Source of the DNA: Bacteroidota bacterium
GTDB lineage: Bacteria > Bacteroidota > Bacteroidia > Chitinophagales > Saprospiraceae
Assembly: GCA_024743405.1 (NCBI GenBank)
Contig: JANSWP010000051.1
Coordinates: 1 to 52,520 of the forward strand
Length of the DNA stretch: 52,520 nt
Direction of reading: 5' to 3'
Positions 8,877 through 19,200 of the stretch are shown piece after piece (positions within the stretch are counted from its first letter, which is position 1; each line of letters starts with the position of its first letter). Made by a program: the position numbers and the translations under genes. A model generated the notes under the pieces. It was not told the DNA's origin. It did no database searches and saw only the letters and a program-made list of their open reading frames with translations.

Positions 8877-10409
8877 TTATTCTATTTGTATTTCTTCGGT
8901 CAAAATTCCATAACAAGTCTTTATTCCATCTATTAAATTTCCTAGCCTTAAATTCTCATTTGGACTATGTTGGTTATTGTCCATATTGACCATTGGAACA
9001 ATAACGGCACGAAGGTTTAGGCTTTCAATGATTGGAGTTACAGGGACTGTTCCGCCCATCGTTCGAATGCGAACAGGGTCTTGATGATGTACCTTTTTTA
9101 TGGCATTGGAAAGCCAAATACCAATATCCGAATCTAAATCCGTTCGAAATGCATTAACCGATTTTTTACCTACCATTGTACAAATTTTAGGATATTTCAA
9201 TCGTTCTTTGTCGGTAGGTTCTCGGTTGATTACATAATATCCTCTACTTTCGATATGTTTTTTTACCAACTCTAAAAGTCGTTCGCCGTCGCTTTCTTTG
9301 ACTAATCGAATTCCAAATTGAGCCGTTGCTTTGTCTGGTACAATGGTTCTGGTTTGACGGCTTATCCAAGCCGAAGCCATACCACGAATATTTAAAGAGG
9401 GATATTGCAAAGATTCTTGATAGTTTCGGCCTACTTTTTCGGCTTCGGCAACGCCAATTCTATTTTGAATGGATCTTTCGTCATCTGGAACATTATCCAA
9501 AACAGCTAAAGTTTCTTCGTTTAAATTAATGCCGTCATAAAAACCATTAATTAATACTTTCCCATCTTCATCTTTCATAGATGCTAATAAATGCGACATT
9601 CGAAAAACGGGGTTTGGTGCATAATTCCCAAAATGTCCACTATGTTGAGGAACTTTGGGGCCATAAACCGTAATTGCCCCAGAAGCAATGCCTCTACAAC
9701 CGAAGGTTAAGGTTGGCTGATTGGTTGGGTGTGCAGGTCCATCCATGATAATTAAATAATCCGCATCGTATATTTCCTTATATTGATCCAATGTACTTTT
9801 TAAGCCTTCAGAACCTCTTTCTTCCTCTCCATCAAGCAATATTTTTATATTAAAAACGGGCTTTTTATTACGCTCCTTCATTAAATCTAAAGCACTCAGA
9901 AACATTAATATGGGGCCTTTATCATCTGCAGCAGCTCTACCATAAATGCGCCATTCGGGATTAATTTGGTTTGTAATAGTCCTATAATCAATGACTTCCC
10001 ACTCCTTATTTTTATTTTGAAATTTTATCACCGGAGTGAATGGATGTTCTTGATTCCATTTTGAGGGGTCAATAGGTTGTCCATCGAAATGCATATAGAA
10101 TAGAACAGTTGGTAAATTGTCATCTACTATTTTTTGGGCAAAAAAGACAGGAATAGTAGGTGTTTTCAATGCTTTAGTTTCAAATCCTCTTTTTTGAAAA
10201 GCTTTTTCTAGCCATTCAATATTCTTAAGCATGTCCTCCGTTTTCCGATTATCACATGGAATGCTAACAAAGGATCGATGTTCTTCTAAAACTGCAGGGA
10301 TTTGTGATTGTATAAATGGGTCGAGTTTGGAAGGGGATTGGGCATTAGAAGATTGAGGCAGAAAAAGCAGAAAAGACAGGAAAATAAGTGAGTAGGAGTA
10401 TTTTTTCAT
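8877..10409 (-). CDS. Secreted M20-family dipeptidase
   Basis: A zinc metallopeptidase of the M20/carnosinase-like group, predicted to cleave dipeptides or short peptides outside the cytoplasm. Starting at the ATG at 10409 it has a signal peptide (MKKYSYSLIFLSFLLFLPQ, ending SSNAQ). A longer frame opens at 10502, but that part runs into the repeat element and is rejected. Zinc-site motifs are present: YMHFDGQP (His), RAAADDKGP (bridging Asp) and DGEEERGSEG (Glu pair). GGTVPVTPI and the terminal HSPNENLRLGN carry the later residues. The gene ends 7 bp from the paa operator candidate. Substrate specificity is not deducible. Confidence 0.9.
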   Translation of the reverse strand: MKKYSYSLIFLSFLLFLPQSSNAQSPSKLDPFIQSQIPAVLEEHRSFVSIPCDNRKTEDMLKNIEWLEKAFQKRGFETKALKTPTIPVFFAQKIVDDNLPTVLFYMHFDGQPIDPSKWNQEHPFTPVIKFQNKNKEWEVIDYRTITNQINPEWRIYGRAAADDKGPILMFLSALDLMKERNKKPVFNIKILLDGEEERGSEGLKSTLDQYKEIYDADYLIIMDGPAHPTNQPTLTFGCRGIASGAITVYGPKVPQHSGHFGNYAPNPVFRMSHLLASMKDEDGKVLINGFYDGINLNEETLAVLDNVPDDERSIQNRIGVAEAEKVGRNYQESLQYPSLNIRGMASAWISRQTRTIVPDKATAQFGIRLVKESDGERLLELVKKHIESRGYYVINREPTDKERLKYPKICTMVGKKSVNAFRTDLDSDIGIWLSNAIKKVHHQDPVRIRTMGGTVPVTPIIESLNLRAVIVPMVNMDNNQHSPNENLRLGNLIDGIKTCYGILTEEIQIE

Positions 10410-10467
10410 GTTTCTAGGTTTAACAAAGACCATTAAAAATTGATACGAATTTAAGGAATAAGGACAT

Positions 10468-10598
10468 AATAAATTGACCATTTGAACTCGTCTTTTTTGC
10501 ACCTGATTTCGTTAAAAATGCTCGCCATAGCTATGATATGCCTGTACTTTTTGCCTCATTATTTTCAAAAAATTCTGACCTCAAATGGTCAATTTATT
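10468..10598. repeat. TIR element, 131 bp, shared MITE core
   Basis: Perfect 18-bp inverted ends, AATAAATTGACCATTTGA (10468-10485) and its reverse complement (10581-10598). The interior (TTCGTTAAAAATGCTCGCC, then TATGCCTGTAC, then TTTTTGCCTC) closely matches the core of the 166-bp MITE copies, whose ends are different. It lies between fbp and the M20 dipeptidase gene. No reading frame is present. Confidence 0.75.
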
Positions 10599-10666
10599 TT
10601 AGCCTATTCCTAAGTAAGTTTGAGGATACCATGTATCCGGGTCAATTTTTATAGTCATCTGTTAAA

Positions 10667-11671
10667 CTATATAGGAACTGCCTTATAGCGCATAACGAAT
10701 TCCTTCATTTCATCTACCATATCCGGCGATCCAATCGCTATCGTGACTCGTTGATGCAAGTCAACAGGCGAGATGTCCAATATACGGTCTAAGTTACAAG
10801 TCATTGCTCTACCTCCAGCTTGCTCAACGATAAAGGACAAAGGATTACATTCATACAATAACCGAAGTTTACCGTGTGGATATTTTCGAGTATTTGGATA
10901 AAGAAAAATACCTCCTTGAAATAACATTCGGTGAACATCAGAAACCATTGAGCCAATGTATCGAAGTCGCAAATTTAAATCAGAGCAATGGTCAATATAT
11001 CGACGCATTTCTACATCAAATTTTAGATAATAACCTTGATTAACCGAGTAATAATTTCCTCTACTGGGTATTTGGATGTTTTGGTGAGATAAACAAAATT
11101 CACCAATCGAAGGATCCAAGGTAAATCCATTGACGCCTCGTCCTGTTGAATAAACCAATAGGGTAGAGGTACCGTAAAGGACATAACCAGCCGCAACTAA
11201 TTCGGTGCCTTTTTGGAAGAAATCTTCTCTTTGAACAGGTCCATCGACGTCGCTTACACGACGATAGATACCGAAAATAGTACCTACGGATACATTTACA
11301 TCAATGTTAGAAGATCCATCTAATGGATCAAAAACGACCACATATTTTGAAGGTTTTCCAACAACTGGCGGGATAGGTACAAAATCTTCATCTTCTTCGG
11401 AAGCAATGCCACAGCATTCTCCACTGTTTCGAAGACATTCGATTAGTTTTTCATTGGCATACAAATCCAATTTTTGAACCATATCGCCAGTAGCATTTTC
11501 AGCACCTGCGACACCTAAAATGTTGACTAATCCTGCCTTATTTACTTCGCGATTAACGATTTTGGCGGCAACACCAATATCTCGTAAAAGTCCGGTTAAT
11601 TCCCCAGAAGCTAGGGGGTAATCTTTTTGACGACGAATAATGAATTCGTCAAGGGTAACAATTCTATTCAT
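10667..11671 (-). CDS. fbp: Class I fructose-1,6-bisphosphatase
   Basis: Hydrolyses fructose-1,6-bisphosphate to fructose-6-phosphate, the committed step of gluconeogenesis, in the cytoplasm. Length is 334 residues, typical for class I. The metal-binding signature VFDPLDGSSNIDVNVSVGT is intact, with CGIASEEDED before it. The substrate-binding KLRLLYECNPLSF and EQAGGRA blocks follow. The gene is monocistronic, with a good promoter at 11735-11765. Together with glpD it points to growth on non-sugar carbon. Confidence 0.96.
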   Translation of the reverse strand: MNRIVTLDEFIIRRQKDYPLASGELTGLLRDIGVAAKIVNREVNKAGLVNILGVAGAENATGDMVQKLDLYANEKLIECLRNSGECCGIASEEDEDFVPIPPVVGKPSKYVVVFDPLDGSSNIDVNVSVGTIFGIYRRVSDVDGPVQREDFFQKGTELVAAGYVLYGTSTLLVYSTGRGVNGFTLDPSIGEFCLSHQNIQIPSRGNYYSVNQGYYLKFDVEMRRYIDHCSDLNLRLRYIGSMVSDVHRMLFQGGIFLYPNTRKYPHGKLRLLYECNPLSFIVEQAGGRAMTCNLDRILDISPVDLHQRVTIAIGSPDMVDEMKEFVMRYKAVPI

Positions 11672-11734
11672 TTAAATGGTGGTGATATAATTTGGTATAA
11701 AAAACTATTGTTTGGGCATTTTTGTCATTTTAAC

Positions 11735-11765
11735 CAAAGTTAATGACAATAAAATCAAGGTAAAA
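11735..11765 (-). promoter_or_regulatory. fbp promoter
   Basis: On the minus strand TAACTTTG (11735-11742) matches TAnnTTTG exactly. A TTTT element (11762-11765, consensus TTTG) lies 19 bases upstream. The boxes are 64 bp from the fbp start codon. The call rests on motif and spacing only. Confidence 0.5.
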
Positions 11766-11975
11766 GTAGGCATTCCAAATCGCCCATTCAAATTCTATCG
11801 AACAACAATAAATCGTTTTATTGAAAAGCCTGTTTTGTGATGAATTTCTGCATGAAAATCCCTTGCCACTGCATCAGGTATTTGGATGGACTATGTATCA
11901 AAAAGGATTCAATGAATGTATGGATAATCATTCCACAGGTATCTTTAATGATTACTTTATTATAGACATCTAATT
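11766..11975. other. Gene-free spacer
   Basis: About 210 bases between the fbp promoter and MITE copy B. I see no reading frame of useful length, no strong hairpin and no similarity to the other repeats. The total gene-free gap between fbp and the ABC exporter (11672-12346) is made of the fbp promoter, this spacer, MITE copy B and the exporter promoter. Confidence 0.5.
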
Positions 11976-12141
11976 TAAGTGCTTGGACAGAAATAACTCA
12001 CACATGTTATGAAGGACTATTTTTTCACCATATTTCGTTAAAAATACTCGCCATATCTAAGGATATGCCTGTGCATTTTGCCTCGTCTGGCAAAAAAATA
12101 GTTTTCGTCAAATATGGAACTTATTTCTGTCCAAGCACTTA
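11976..12141 (-). repeat. MITE-like element, copy B (166 bp)
   Basis: The same element as copy A at 14-179, in inverse orientation and of identical length. Its ends are TAAGTGCTTGGACAGAA and TTCTGTCCAAGCACTTA. The flanks are unrelated to those of copy A, so this is a dispersed mobile repeat and not a segmental duplication. The few differences from copy A indicate relatively recent spread. Confidence 0.8.
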
Positions 12142-12197
12142 TTTAAAGGAATATGAACCTCATTAAAAACAGCCTAAATTTGATTAAATCCATTTAA

Positions 12198-12227
12198 TTT
12201 GAATCCCCTGTTTTTTATCTACTTTTG
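12198..12227 (+). promoter_or_regulatory. Promoter of the ABC exporter gene
   Basis: TTTG at 12198-12201, 18 bases, then TACTTTTG at 12220-12227, an exact TAnnTTTG match. It would give a leader of about 110 bases before the TTG start at 12347. The assignment rests on motif and spacing only. Confidence 0.5.
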
Positions 12228-12346
12228 TAATCGAAAACAAAATCTTAGTCAAACGGTTTTCTTTATTTGAAATTGTAAAATGGGACTTGGGATTTGGTCA
12301 TTTTATTTAAAGCCTAATCACAAATCACGACTAACAAATCACCAGA

Positions 12347-14143
12347 TTGAAACATCTCGCAGTACTCAATAAATTCTTTTTAAAATATCGGTGGCTCTTT
12401 TTTTGGGGCGTCGTTTTTGTGACGGCATCCAATTTTTTTAGAGTACTTCAGCCTCAAATGATAAGAGAGGCGCTGGATTTGGTTTTTGAAAATATTCAGC
12501 TTTATAAATTGTTTAATGGTACTGAAAATCAGGCAGCTGTATTTGCGAGTCTAGGTAAAGTATTAATGCTTTTTGGTATTGTAGTATTGGTTTTAGCCTT
12601 ATTGATGGGGGTATTCATGTATTTTATGAGGCAGACAATAATTGTTATGTCTCGATTGATTGAATACGATATGCGAAAAGAGATATTTGGGCATTATGAA
12701 AAGCTGACGCTTGCCTTTTACAAGAGAAATAATACGGGTGATTTGATGTCTAGAATAACCGAAGATGTAAATAAAGTTCGGATGTATTTGGGACCCGCAA
12801 TTTTGTATGGGATTAATCTGGTAACTTTATTTGTTTTGGTGATTTGGTCTATGTTGTCTGTAAACGTTGAGCTGACTTTGTATTGTCTTTTACCAATGCC
12901 GGTTCTGGCCTTTTCGATTTATTATGTGAGTAATTTGATCAATAAAAGAAGTGGGATTATCCAAACGCAATTGGCAAGTTTAAATAGTACTGCTCAAGAA
13001 GTGTATAGCGGAATTAGAGTAGTAAAATCCTATGTACGGGAAAATCCTATGGCTGATTTTTTTAAAGATCAAAGTGAAGATTATAAAGAAAAAGCAATGG
13101 GTTTAGCAAGGGTTGATGCTTTATTTCACCCTACTATGTTGTTATTGATTGGAGCTAGCACGATTTTAACCGTTTATGTAGGTGGTTTGAAAGTAGTGAG
13201 TGGAGCTATTACCCCGGGGAATATTGCTGAATTTGTAATTTATGTAAATATGTTGACCTGGCCCGTAACGGCCTTGGGGTGGATTACTTCTATTATTCAG
13301 CAAGCTGCAGCTTCCCAAAAAAGAATTAATGAGTTTCTTCAAACAAAGCCAGATATATTGAATGAAGTTTCTTCCAATGAAAAGATCAATGGAGATATAA
13401 AGTTTGAAAATGCTACGTTTGTTTATCCTGATTCAGGGATAAAAGCCTTGGACAATGTAAGTTTTGAACTAAAGCCCGGTGAAAAAATGGCTATCGTGGG
13501 TAGAACAGGCTCCGGGAAAACCACCATTGCTGACTTATTGACTAGAATGTATGATGTGACTGATGGACAAATTTTGGTTGACAATAAGAATATTAAAGAT
13601 CGAGACCTTAACAACCTTAGACAACAAATAGGTTACGTGCCCCAAGATGTTTTTCTTTTTTCAGATACCATAGCAAACAATGTCCGTTTTGGAAAAGGGG
13701 AAGCTTCAGATGAAGAAGTTTATGAATATACCAAGCATGCTGCCATATATGATGAAATTAGTGACCTTCCTGAGGGTTTCAATACGATGGTAGGAGAGCG
13801 GGGCGTAACGCTATCGGGTGGACAAAAACAACGTGTATCGATAGCTAGAGCATTTATTAAAAATCCAAATATCATATTGCTTGATGATTGTCTTTCTGCA
13901 GTAGATACGAATACTGAGAAGCGAATTATGACTTATTTTGACAAGTCTCTTGCTGATAAGACAGCTATTATTATTACGCATCGAATTTATTCCTTACTAA
14001 AATTTGATAAGATTCTCGTTCTAGACGAAGGAAAGATTATCGAAGCTGGAACTCATGAGGAATTAATAGAAATGCAAGGTTATTATTTCGATCTAGTTGA
14101 AAAACAACAAGCGGAAGAAGTTTCAGAGAGTGATGTCGCTTGA
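12347..14143 (+). CDS. ABC exporter, fused membrane and ATPase domains
   Basis: A 598-residue half-transporter. Residues 1-330 hold a six-helix type I exporter membrane domain; the nucleotide-binding domain follows. Motifs are Walker A GRTGSGKTT (385-393), signature LSGGQKQR (489-496), and Walker B with D-loop LLDDCLSAVD (511-520). The catalytic Glu after Walker B is Asp here (D514), as in MdlA/YheI-type subunits that carry a degenerate ATP site in heterodimers. No partner gene is adjacent. Translation begins at TTG. The substrate (drug, lipid or peptide) is not predictable. Confidence 0.9.
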   Translation: MKHLAVLNKFFLKYRWLFFWGVVFVTASNFFRVLQPQMIREALDLVFENIQLYKLFNGTENQAAVFASLGKVLMLFGIVVLVLALLMGVFMYFMRQTIIVMSRLIEYDMRKEIFGHYEKLTLAFYKRNNTGDLMSRITEDVNKVRMYLGPAILYGINLVTLFVLVIWSMLSVNVELTLYCLLPMPVLAFSIYYVSNLINKRSGIIQTQLASLNSTAQEVYSGIRVVKSYVRENPMADFFKDQSEDYKEKAMGLARVDALFHPTMLLLIGASTILTVYVGGLKVVSGAITPGNIAEFVIYVNMLTWPVTALGWITSIIQQAAASQKRINEFLQTKPDILNEVSSNEKINGDIKFENATFVYPDSGIKALDNVSFELKPGEKMAIVGRTGSGKTTIADLLTRMYDVTDGQILVDNKNIKDRDLNNLRQQIGYVPQDVFLFSDTIANNVRFGKGEASDEEVYEYTKHAAIYDEISDLPEGFNTMVGERGVTLSGGQKQRVSIARAFIKNPNIILLDDCLSAVDTNTEKRIMTYFDKSLADKTAIIITHRIYSLLKFDKILVLDEGKIIEAGTHEELIEMQGYYFDLVEKQQAEEVSESDVA

Positions 14144-14180
14144 ATGGAGACATAGATCGGTTATTAAAGGATAGATTAGG

Positions 14181-14717
14181 TCATAATTTCTGAAATTGTA
14201 TGGTTTTTTGCCAATTCTGATAACGTTCGACTACTTCAGGGGAATTATCAGTTACCAGAATCCGAATTAACATCAACCCTTTTTTTACTGGCGATTCTGC
14301 TATGTCCGAACTTCTAGTTACAGTTAATTCAGTTCCTTTCTCTTTTAAAATTAGATCTAAAGTACTTGTTTCAAACTCTATGTCATTTTTTACAAACCAA
14401 TTGACTGTATTTGGCTGATAAAAGGCGATAGACCAATAAGTGGAGTCAGGCATGTTTCCTGTCAATCTAAGTGGTCCTTCTGATAAATCATAAAAAGCGG
14501 TAGCATATAAAAAATCTGGATTAGGCATGACCACGAATTTAGAATCATCAGTAGGTAAGGCTATATGATTGACTTTATTTACTTCCTGACGATCTCTTTC
14601 CATAACTTTAGAATAGAATATTTTGTAAATAATATTGGGTAGGAAAGTAATCGTCAATTGATAGGCCAAGAACCCTGAAACTAAAAATATAAGAATGTAT
14701 TTATATAGATTTTTCAT
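14181..14717 (-). CDS. DUF1254-domain membrane-anchored protein
   Basis: A 178-residue protein with one N-terminal membrane segment (LYKYILIFLVSGFLAYQ). The soluble domain contains VVMPNPDFLYATAFYDLSEGP and the YWSIAFYQPNTVNWFV block typical of DUF1254. It lies 52 bp downstream of a DUF1214 gene on the same strand. The two domains are often fused or neighbouring, so they probably act together in the periplasm. The biochemical role of the pair is not established. Confidence 0.75.
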   Translation of the reverse strand: MKNLYKYILIFLVSGFLAYQLTITFLPNIIYKIFYSKVMERDRQEVNKVNHIALPTDDSKFVVMPNPDFLYATAFYDLSEGPLRLTGNMPDSTYWSIAFYQPNTVNWFVKNDIEFETSTLDLILKEKGTELTVTRSSDIAESPVKKGLMLIRILVTDNSPEVVERYQNWQKTIQFQKL

Positions 14718-14769
14718 TGAAAAATGATTGATTGTCTCGCTAATTAAAGGATAAAATGGAGCTTAAAAA

Positions 14770-15402
14770 TTATTGCTCAACACGTTTTATTTTCGGTAAG
14801 TAGACTGATTCCAAATGTTGATACACGCTAGGTGAGGGGTTGTACATTCTCAGGTTTATATAAAATTGTTGTTCATTACCACAAGGCAACCAATTGTCTC
14901 CTTTAGGTTCTGATGAAATCGAGATTTGATGGTTTTTTCGAGTATTTTTTGGCAGCTCAGGTAGATTAGATGAATCAGGTAAATATTGAATATTGTTCAA
15001 ATTGAAACCAAATTTATTTGCTTCATTTTTTACCAAAAAATAATCTTCTCCGTACAAAGTATAACTCCAATATCTAGTATCTGGAGCAGTTCCTTCGAGT
15101 ATATAATTATATTCTGAACTTAAAGGTTGACCATCGCTATCTTGGCTCGCTATAAAATATAAAACCTCACTTTCGCGCAATGCAAAAAGTCCAATCATAG
15201 ATATTAATGCTCTTTGATAACGGTCAGTTAAATCCATTTTTGGATTGACACTCCAACATCCATTTTGAATCATGAAGTTCTTTTCCTTGGTATTTGTTCG
15301 GATCTTATGAATTGCAAAACTTCCTCCAGCAACACTTGAAAGTAAGATGACCAAAAGTAAAATTAAGATTGACTTTAACTTTTGCTTTATTGGGTTTGAC
15401 AT
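14770..15402 (-). CDS. DUF1214-domain membrane-anchored protein
   Basis: 210 residues with an N-terminal membrane anchor (residues about 10-32). Conserved DUF1214 features are the DSDGQPLSSEYNYIL block, DTRYWSYTLYGEDYFLV, DNWLPCGNEQQFYINLRMY, and a final PSPSVYQHLESVYLPKI. It is the first gene of a two-gene unit with the DUF1254 protein downstream. The function of the family is uncertain. Confidence 0.78.
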   Translation of the reverse strand: MSNPIKQKLKSILILLLVILLSSVAGGSFAIHKIRTNTKEKNFMIQNGCWSVNPKMDLTDRYQRALISMIGLFALRESEVLYFIASQDSDGQPLSSEYNYILEGTAPDTRYWSYTLYGEDYFLVKNEANKFGFNLNNIQYLPDSSNLPELPKNTRKNHQISISSEPKGDNWLPCGNEQQFYINLRMYNPSPSVYQHLESVYLPKIKRVEQ

Positions 15403-15482
15403 TGATCTTTATAATTTTTTTATATAGATTATACCGATTTTTAATAAAATATTAATGGCAATATTCCTAACCAAAAAGGAAT

Positions 15483-16121
15483 CTAAAGTTCAACCATGAT
15501 TGGCGAATTAACCAATTCATATTTCAAATTCAAAACCGATGCATTGACAAAGGTGGTGGCTTTATTCTTGGAGATTCCATAAGATTCATGAATGTGCCCA
15601 AAAACATGAAATTTGGGTTTTGTTGTTTCTACCTTTTCTAATAAGTCTACACAACCTACTTTTTCATTTCTAGCTGTCATATCTCCAAATCCGAAAGGTG
15701 GCCCATGTGTTATTAAAATATCCAAATTATCTGGAATCCTGTCCCAATATGCTCTAATTGGGGCTCCCCGATGAGCATTAAATGCCCAATTAAAAAAGAA
15801 TGGAGATATTGGTGATCCCCAGATTCGAATACCTTCTATTTCAATTTCACTATTTTCTAAATAATGAAAATTTGAATAATTATCTAATAATGATTGTAAT
15901 ATAGTAGGTTCATTTTCCATTAAAAAATCATGATTTCCAGCAATAAATACTTTGTGTTTGATTGGAAGATTTTCAAACCAATCCATAAACGAAGCAATTT
16001 CAGGAAGGGTACCTAATTTTGAAAGATCACCTGCGTGAATTAATAGTTCTGTTTCGTTGGGAATATGCTTCGTGAGTCTTTTGTATTGACCATGCGTATC
16101 TGAAATAAAAGTAGTTTTCAA
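15483..16121 (-). CDS. Calcineurin-like metallophosphoesterase (MPPED-type)
   Basis: A binuclear-metal phosphoesterase. The five motifs are all visible: SDTHG, HAGDLS, AGNHDF, ITHGPPFGFGD and VFGHIHESYG. The last two resemble the MPPED1/2 subgroup of cyclic-nucleotide-type phosphodiesterases. The open frame reaches an ATG at 16157, but it adds 12 hydrophobic residues ahead of the usual start. The TTG at 16121 places the first motif at the expected position and leaves room for a promoter before the divergent gene. The ATG start remains possible. The substrate is unknown. Confidence 0.82.
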   Translation of the reverse strand: MKTTFISDTHGQYKRLTKHIPNETELLIHAGDLSKLGTLPEIASFMDWFENLPIKHKVFIAGNHDFLMENEPTILQSLLDNYSNFHYLENSEIEIEGIRIWGSPISPFFFNWAFNAHRGAPIRAYWDRIPDNLDILITHGPPFGFGDMTARNEKVGCVDLLEKVETTKPKFHVFGHIHESYGISKNKATTFVNASVLNLKYELVNSPIMVEL

Positions 16122-16219
16122 AACAATTCTATTAAATATCAAAATCCCAAAATACATAAAATCACTTACCTTAGCAATTTAGACTGTTTATGGATTTTCA
16201 ACAAACAAAATTTACCAAT

Positions 16220-19200
16220 ATGAAAAAAGTGTTTTATTTATTCTTGGCAATGGCTTTCTTAATGCCATCCAGCCATTTATTTGCGCAAAAGAAGAAGAAA
16301 AAGGATGAATCCAAAGATAAAACGGAAACACCCAAGTATTTTCTGGATACGGTTTCTCTTTCCGGATTGAAATGGAGGAATATTGGACCTGCTTTTACTT
16401 CAGGACGTATTGCTGACATAGCAGTTCATCCAGATAATCGTAGTGTTTATTATGTTGCCACAGCTTCTGGTGGCGTTTGGAAAACGACAAATTCTGGTAC
16501 TACATATCAACCCATTTTTGATGGACAAGGTTCTTATTCGATTGGTTGTGTGACAATTGATCCCAGCAATCCCAATATTATTTGGGTTGGAACAGGAGAA
16601 AATAACAACCAACGGTCGGTTGGATATGGGGATGGAATATATAAATCAGAAGATGGTGGTCGAAGTTGGAAACATAAAGGTCTGAAAGAATCAGAGCATA
16701 TAGGGAAAATTATTGTTCACCCGGATAACTCAGATGTGATTTGGGTAGCTGCTATTGGCCCACTTTGGTCAGGTGGTGGAGACCGGGGCGTTTATAAAAG
16801 TATAGATGGTGGCGAAAATTGGGAGGCTGTTTTAACTGTTGATGAAAATACGGGCTGTACAGATTTGGTTATGGATCCACGTAATCCAGATATATTGTAT
16901 GCGGCTATGTACCAAAGAAGGCGGCGACAATTTACTTATGTTGGTGGTGGTGCCGGAAGTGGTATGCAAAAATCTATGGATGGAGGTAAAACTTGGAAAA
17001 AGATTAACTCTGGATTACCTAGTGTGATGGGTCGAATTGGCTTGTCTATTTCGTCTGCAGATCCTGAGATAATATATGCAATGGTAGAAGCGGAAAAGGG
17101 TAGTGGGTTTTATCGCACAACCTCTCGTGGGGCTAGATGGGAAAAGAGAAGTTCTTATTTTACTAGAGGAAATTACTATTCAGAAATCGTGGCACACCCA
17201 ACAAAACCGGATGTCGTTTTTGCGATGGATACTTATATGCAAGTCTCAAATGATGGAGGCAAGACCTTTAGTTCTGTAAATGAAAATTATAAGCATGTTG
17301 ATAATCATTCAATGTGGATCGATCCGAATGATACCAATTACTATTTGGTGGGTTGTGACGGTGGGATTTATGAGAGTTTTGATGCTTCAAAAACTTGGCA
17401 CTATAAAGATAATTTGCCTGTAACCCAGTTTTACAAAGTGGCGGTAGATAATTCAAAACCTTTCTATTATGTATATGGTGGAACCCAAGATAATTTTAGT
17501 ATGGGGGGACCTTCAAGAACTCGAAATCAGCACGGAATTGTAAATCATGATTGGTTTGTTACACAGGGAGGAGATGGATTTGAGTCTGCTATTGATCCAG
17601 ATAATCCCAATATTGTCTATGCTCAGTATCAATATGGGGGGATTACTCGGTATGATAAAGCAACAGGGGAGAGAATGGGGATCCAACCTAAACCTAGAGA
17701 TGGAGAAGATGCTTATCGTTGGAATTGGGATGCTCCTTTGGCAACTTCAGTTCACAAATCAGGTAGAGTATATTATGCCGCAAACAAGGTATTTCGATCG
17801 GATGATAGAGCTAATACTTGGGAGGTTATTTCGCCAGATTTAACTCGACAATTGGACAGAAATACTTTTAAAGTAATGGGTCGGGTGCAAAGTATGGACG
17901 CCGTTGCAAAAAATGCTTCGACTTCTCAATATGGAACCATAGTTTCATTTTCAGAATCACCAATCAATGAAAACTTGTTATATGCCGGAACAGATGACGG
18001 ATTGATTCAAATCACAGAAGATGGTGGCAAAAATTGGACGAAAATATCCAGTTTTCCTGATGTACCTGATCAAACTTTTGTTTACATGCTTTTGGCAAGT
18101 CAACACGATGAAAATGTCGTATATGCTTGTTTTAATAATCACCGAAACGGTGACTTTAAACCATATTTCTACAAGAGTTCAGACAAAGGAAAAACATGGA
18201 AGAGTATGAATGCCAATCTACCTGAAAGAGGTTCGACCTATTCAGTTGCTGAAGACCATGTAAATAAAGATTTATTATTTGTAGGGACGGAGTTTAGTTG
18301 TTTTGTTACTGTTGATGGAGGAGGGCACTGGAAGAAGCTTTCAGCTGGTTTACCGACCATTGCCGTTAGAGATATAGCTATTCAACAACGAGAAAATGAT
18401 TTGGTGATTGCAACCTTCGGAAGAGGATTTTACGTTTTGGATGATTATTCTCCATTACGGCGCACTGACAAGGAAACTTTTGCAAAAGACGCTGACATCT
18501 TTCCTATTAAAGACGCCCTAGTTTTTGTAGAAAGAACTCCATTAGGATTGAGAGGAAATGCATTTCAAGGGGACGCCTATTATTCTGCCAAAAATCCTCC
18601 TGTTGGCGCAACTTTCACCTATTTTGTAAAAGACAAGTACAAAACTTTAAAAGCTCGTCGTCAGGCTGCTGAGAAAAAATTAATTAAGGAAGGTAAAGAC
18701 GTTAGATATCCAACTTATGAAGAGCTCAAAGCTGAACGGGAAGAAGAAAGCTCTTATTTAGAGTTCACGATTAGAGATAATGCTGGGAGCATCATTCGAA
18801 AAATGAAGACTGGACTTAAAAAGGGCGTTAATCGGATTGTTTGGGATGGTCGTTTAGCGGATTATCGTCCAGTAAGTTTACGATCGTCCTCTGGAAGTAT
18901 TTTTGGAAATCCAAGCACGGGTCTTCGCGCTATGCCTGGAAAATATTCAGTGAGTTTATCTCAAAGTATCAATGGCGAGATGAAGGAGTTAGTGCCTCCA
19001 ACCAATTTCAATTTGGAATTTTTAGAAGGTACCACCTTACCAGCAGCGGATAAAAAAGCTTTAGCTGATTTTCAGGCTGAAGTTGGTACTTTACAAGGTA
19101 AATTCTCCGCTATGGGATCTCAAATGCGAGATGTGAATAATAAGTTACGTCATATTAGAAAAGCAGTTTATGCAATGTCAACGCCTACTAATGACTTAAC

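Noticed and set aside
10410-10502. Longer start of the M20 dipeptidase
   Set aside because: It places a basic segment before a clear signal peptide and runs into the TIR element at 10468.
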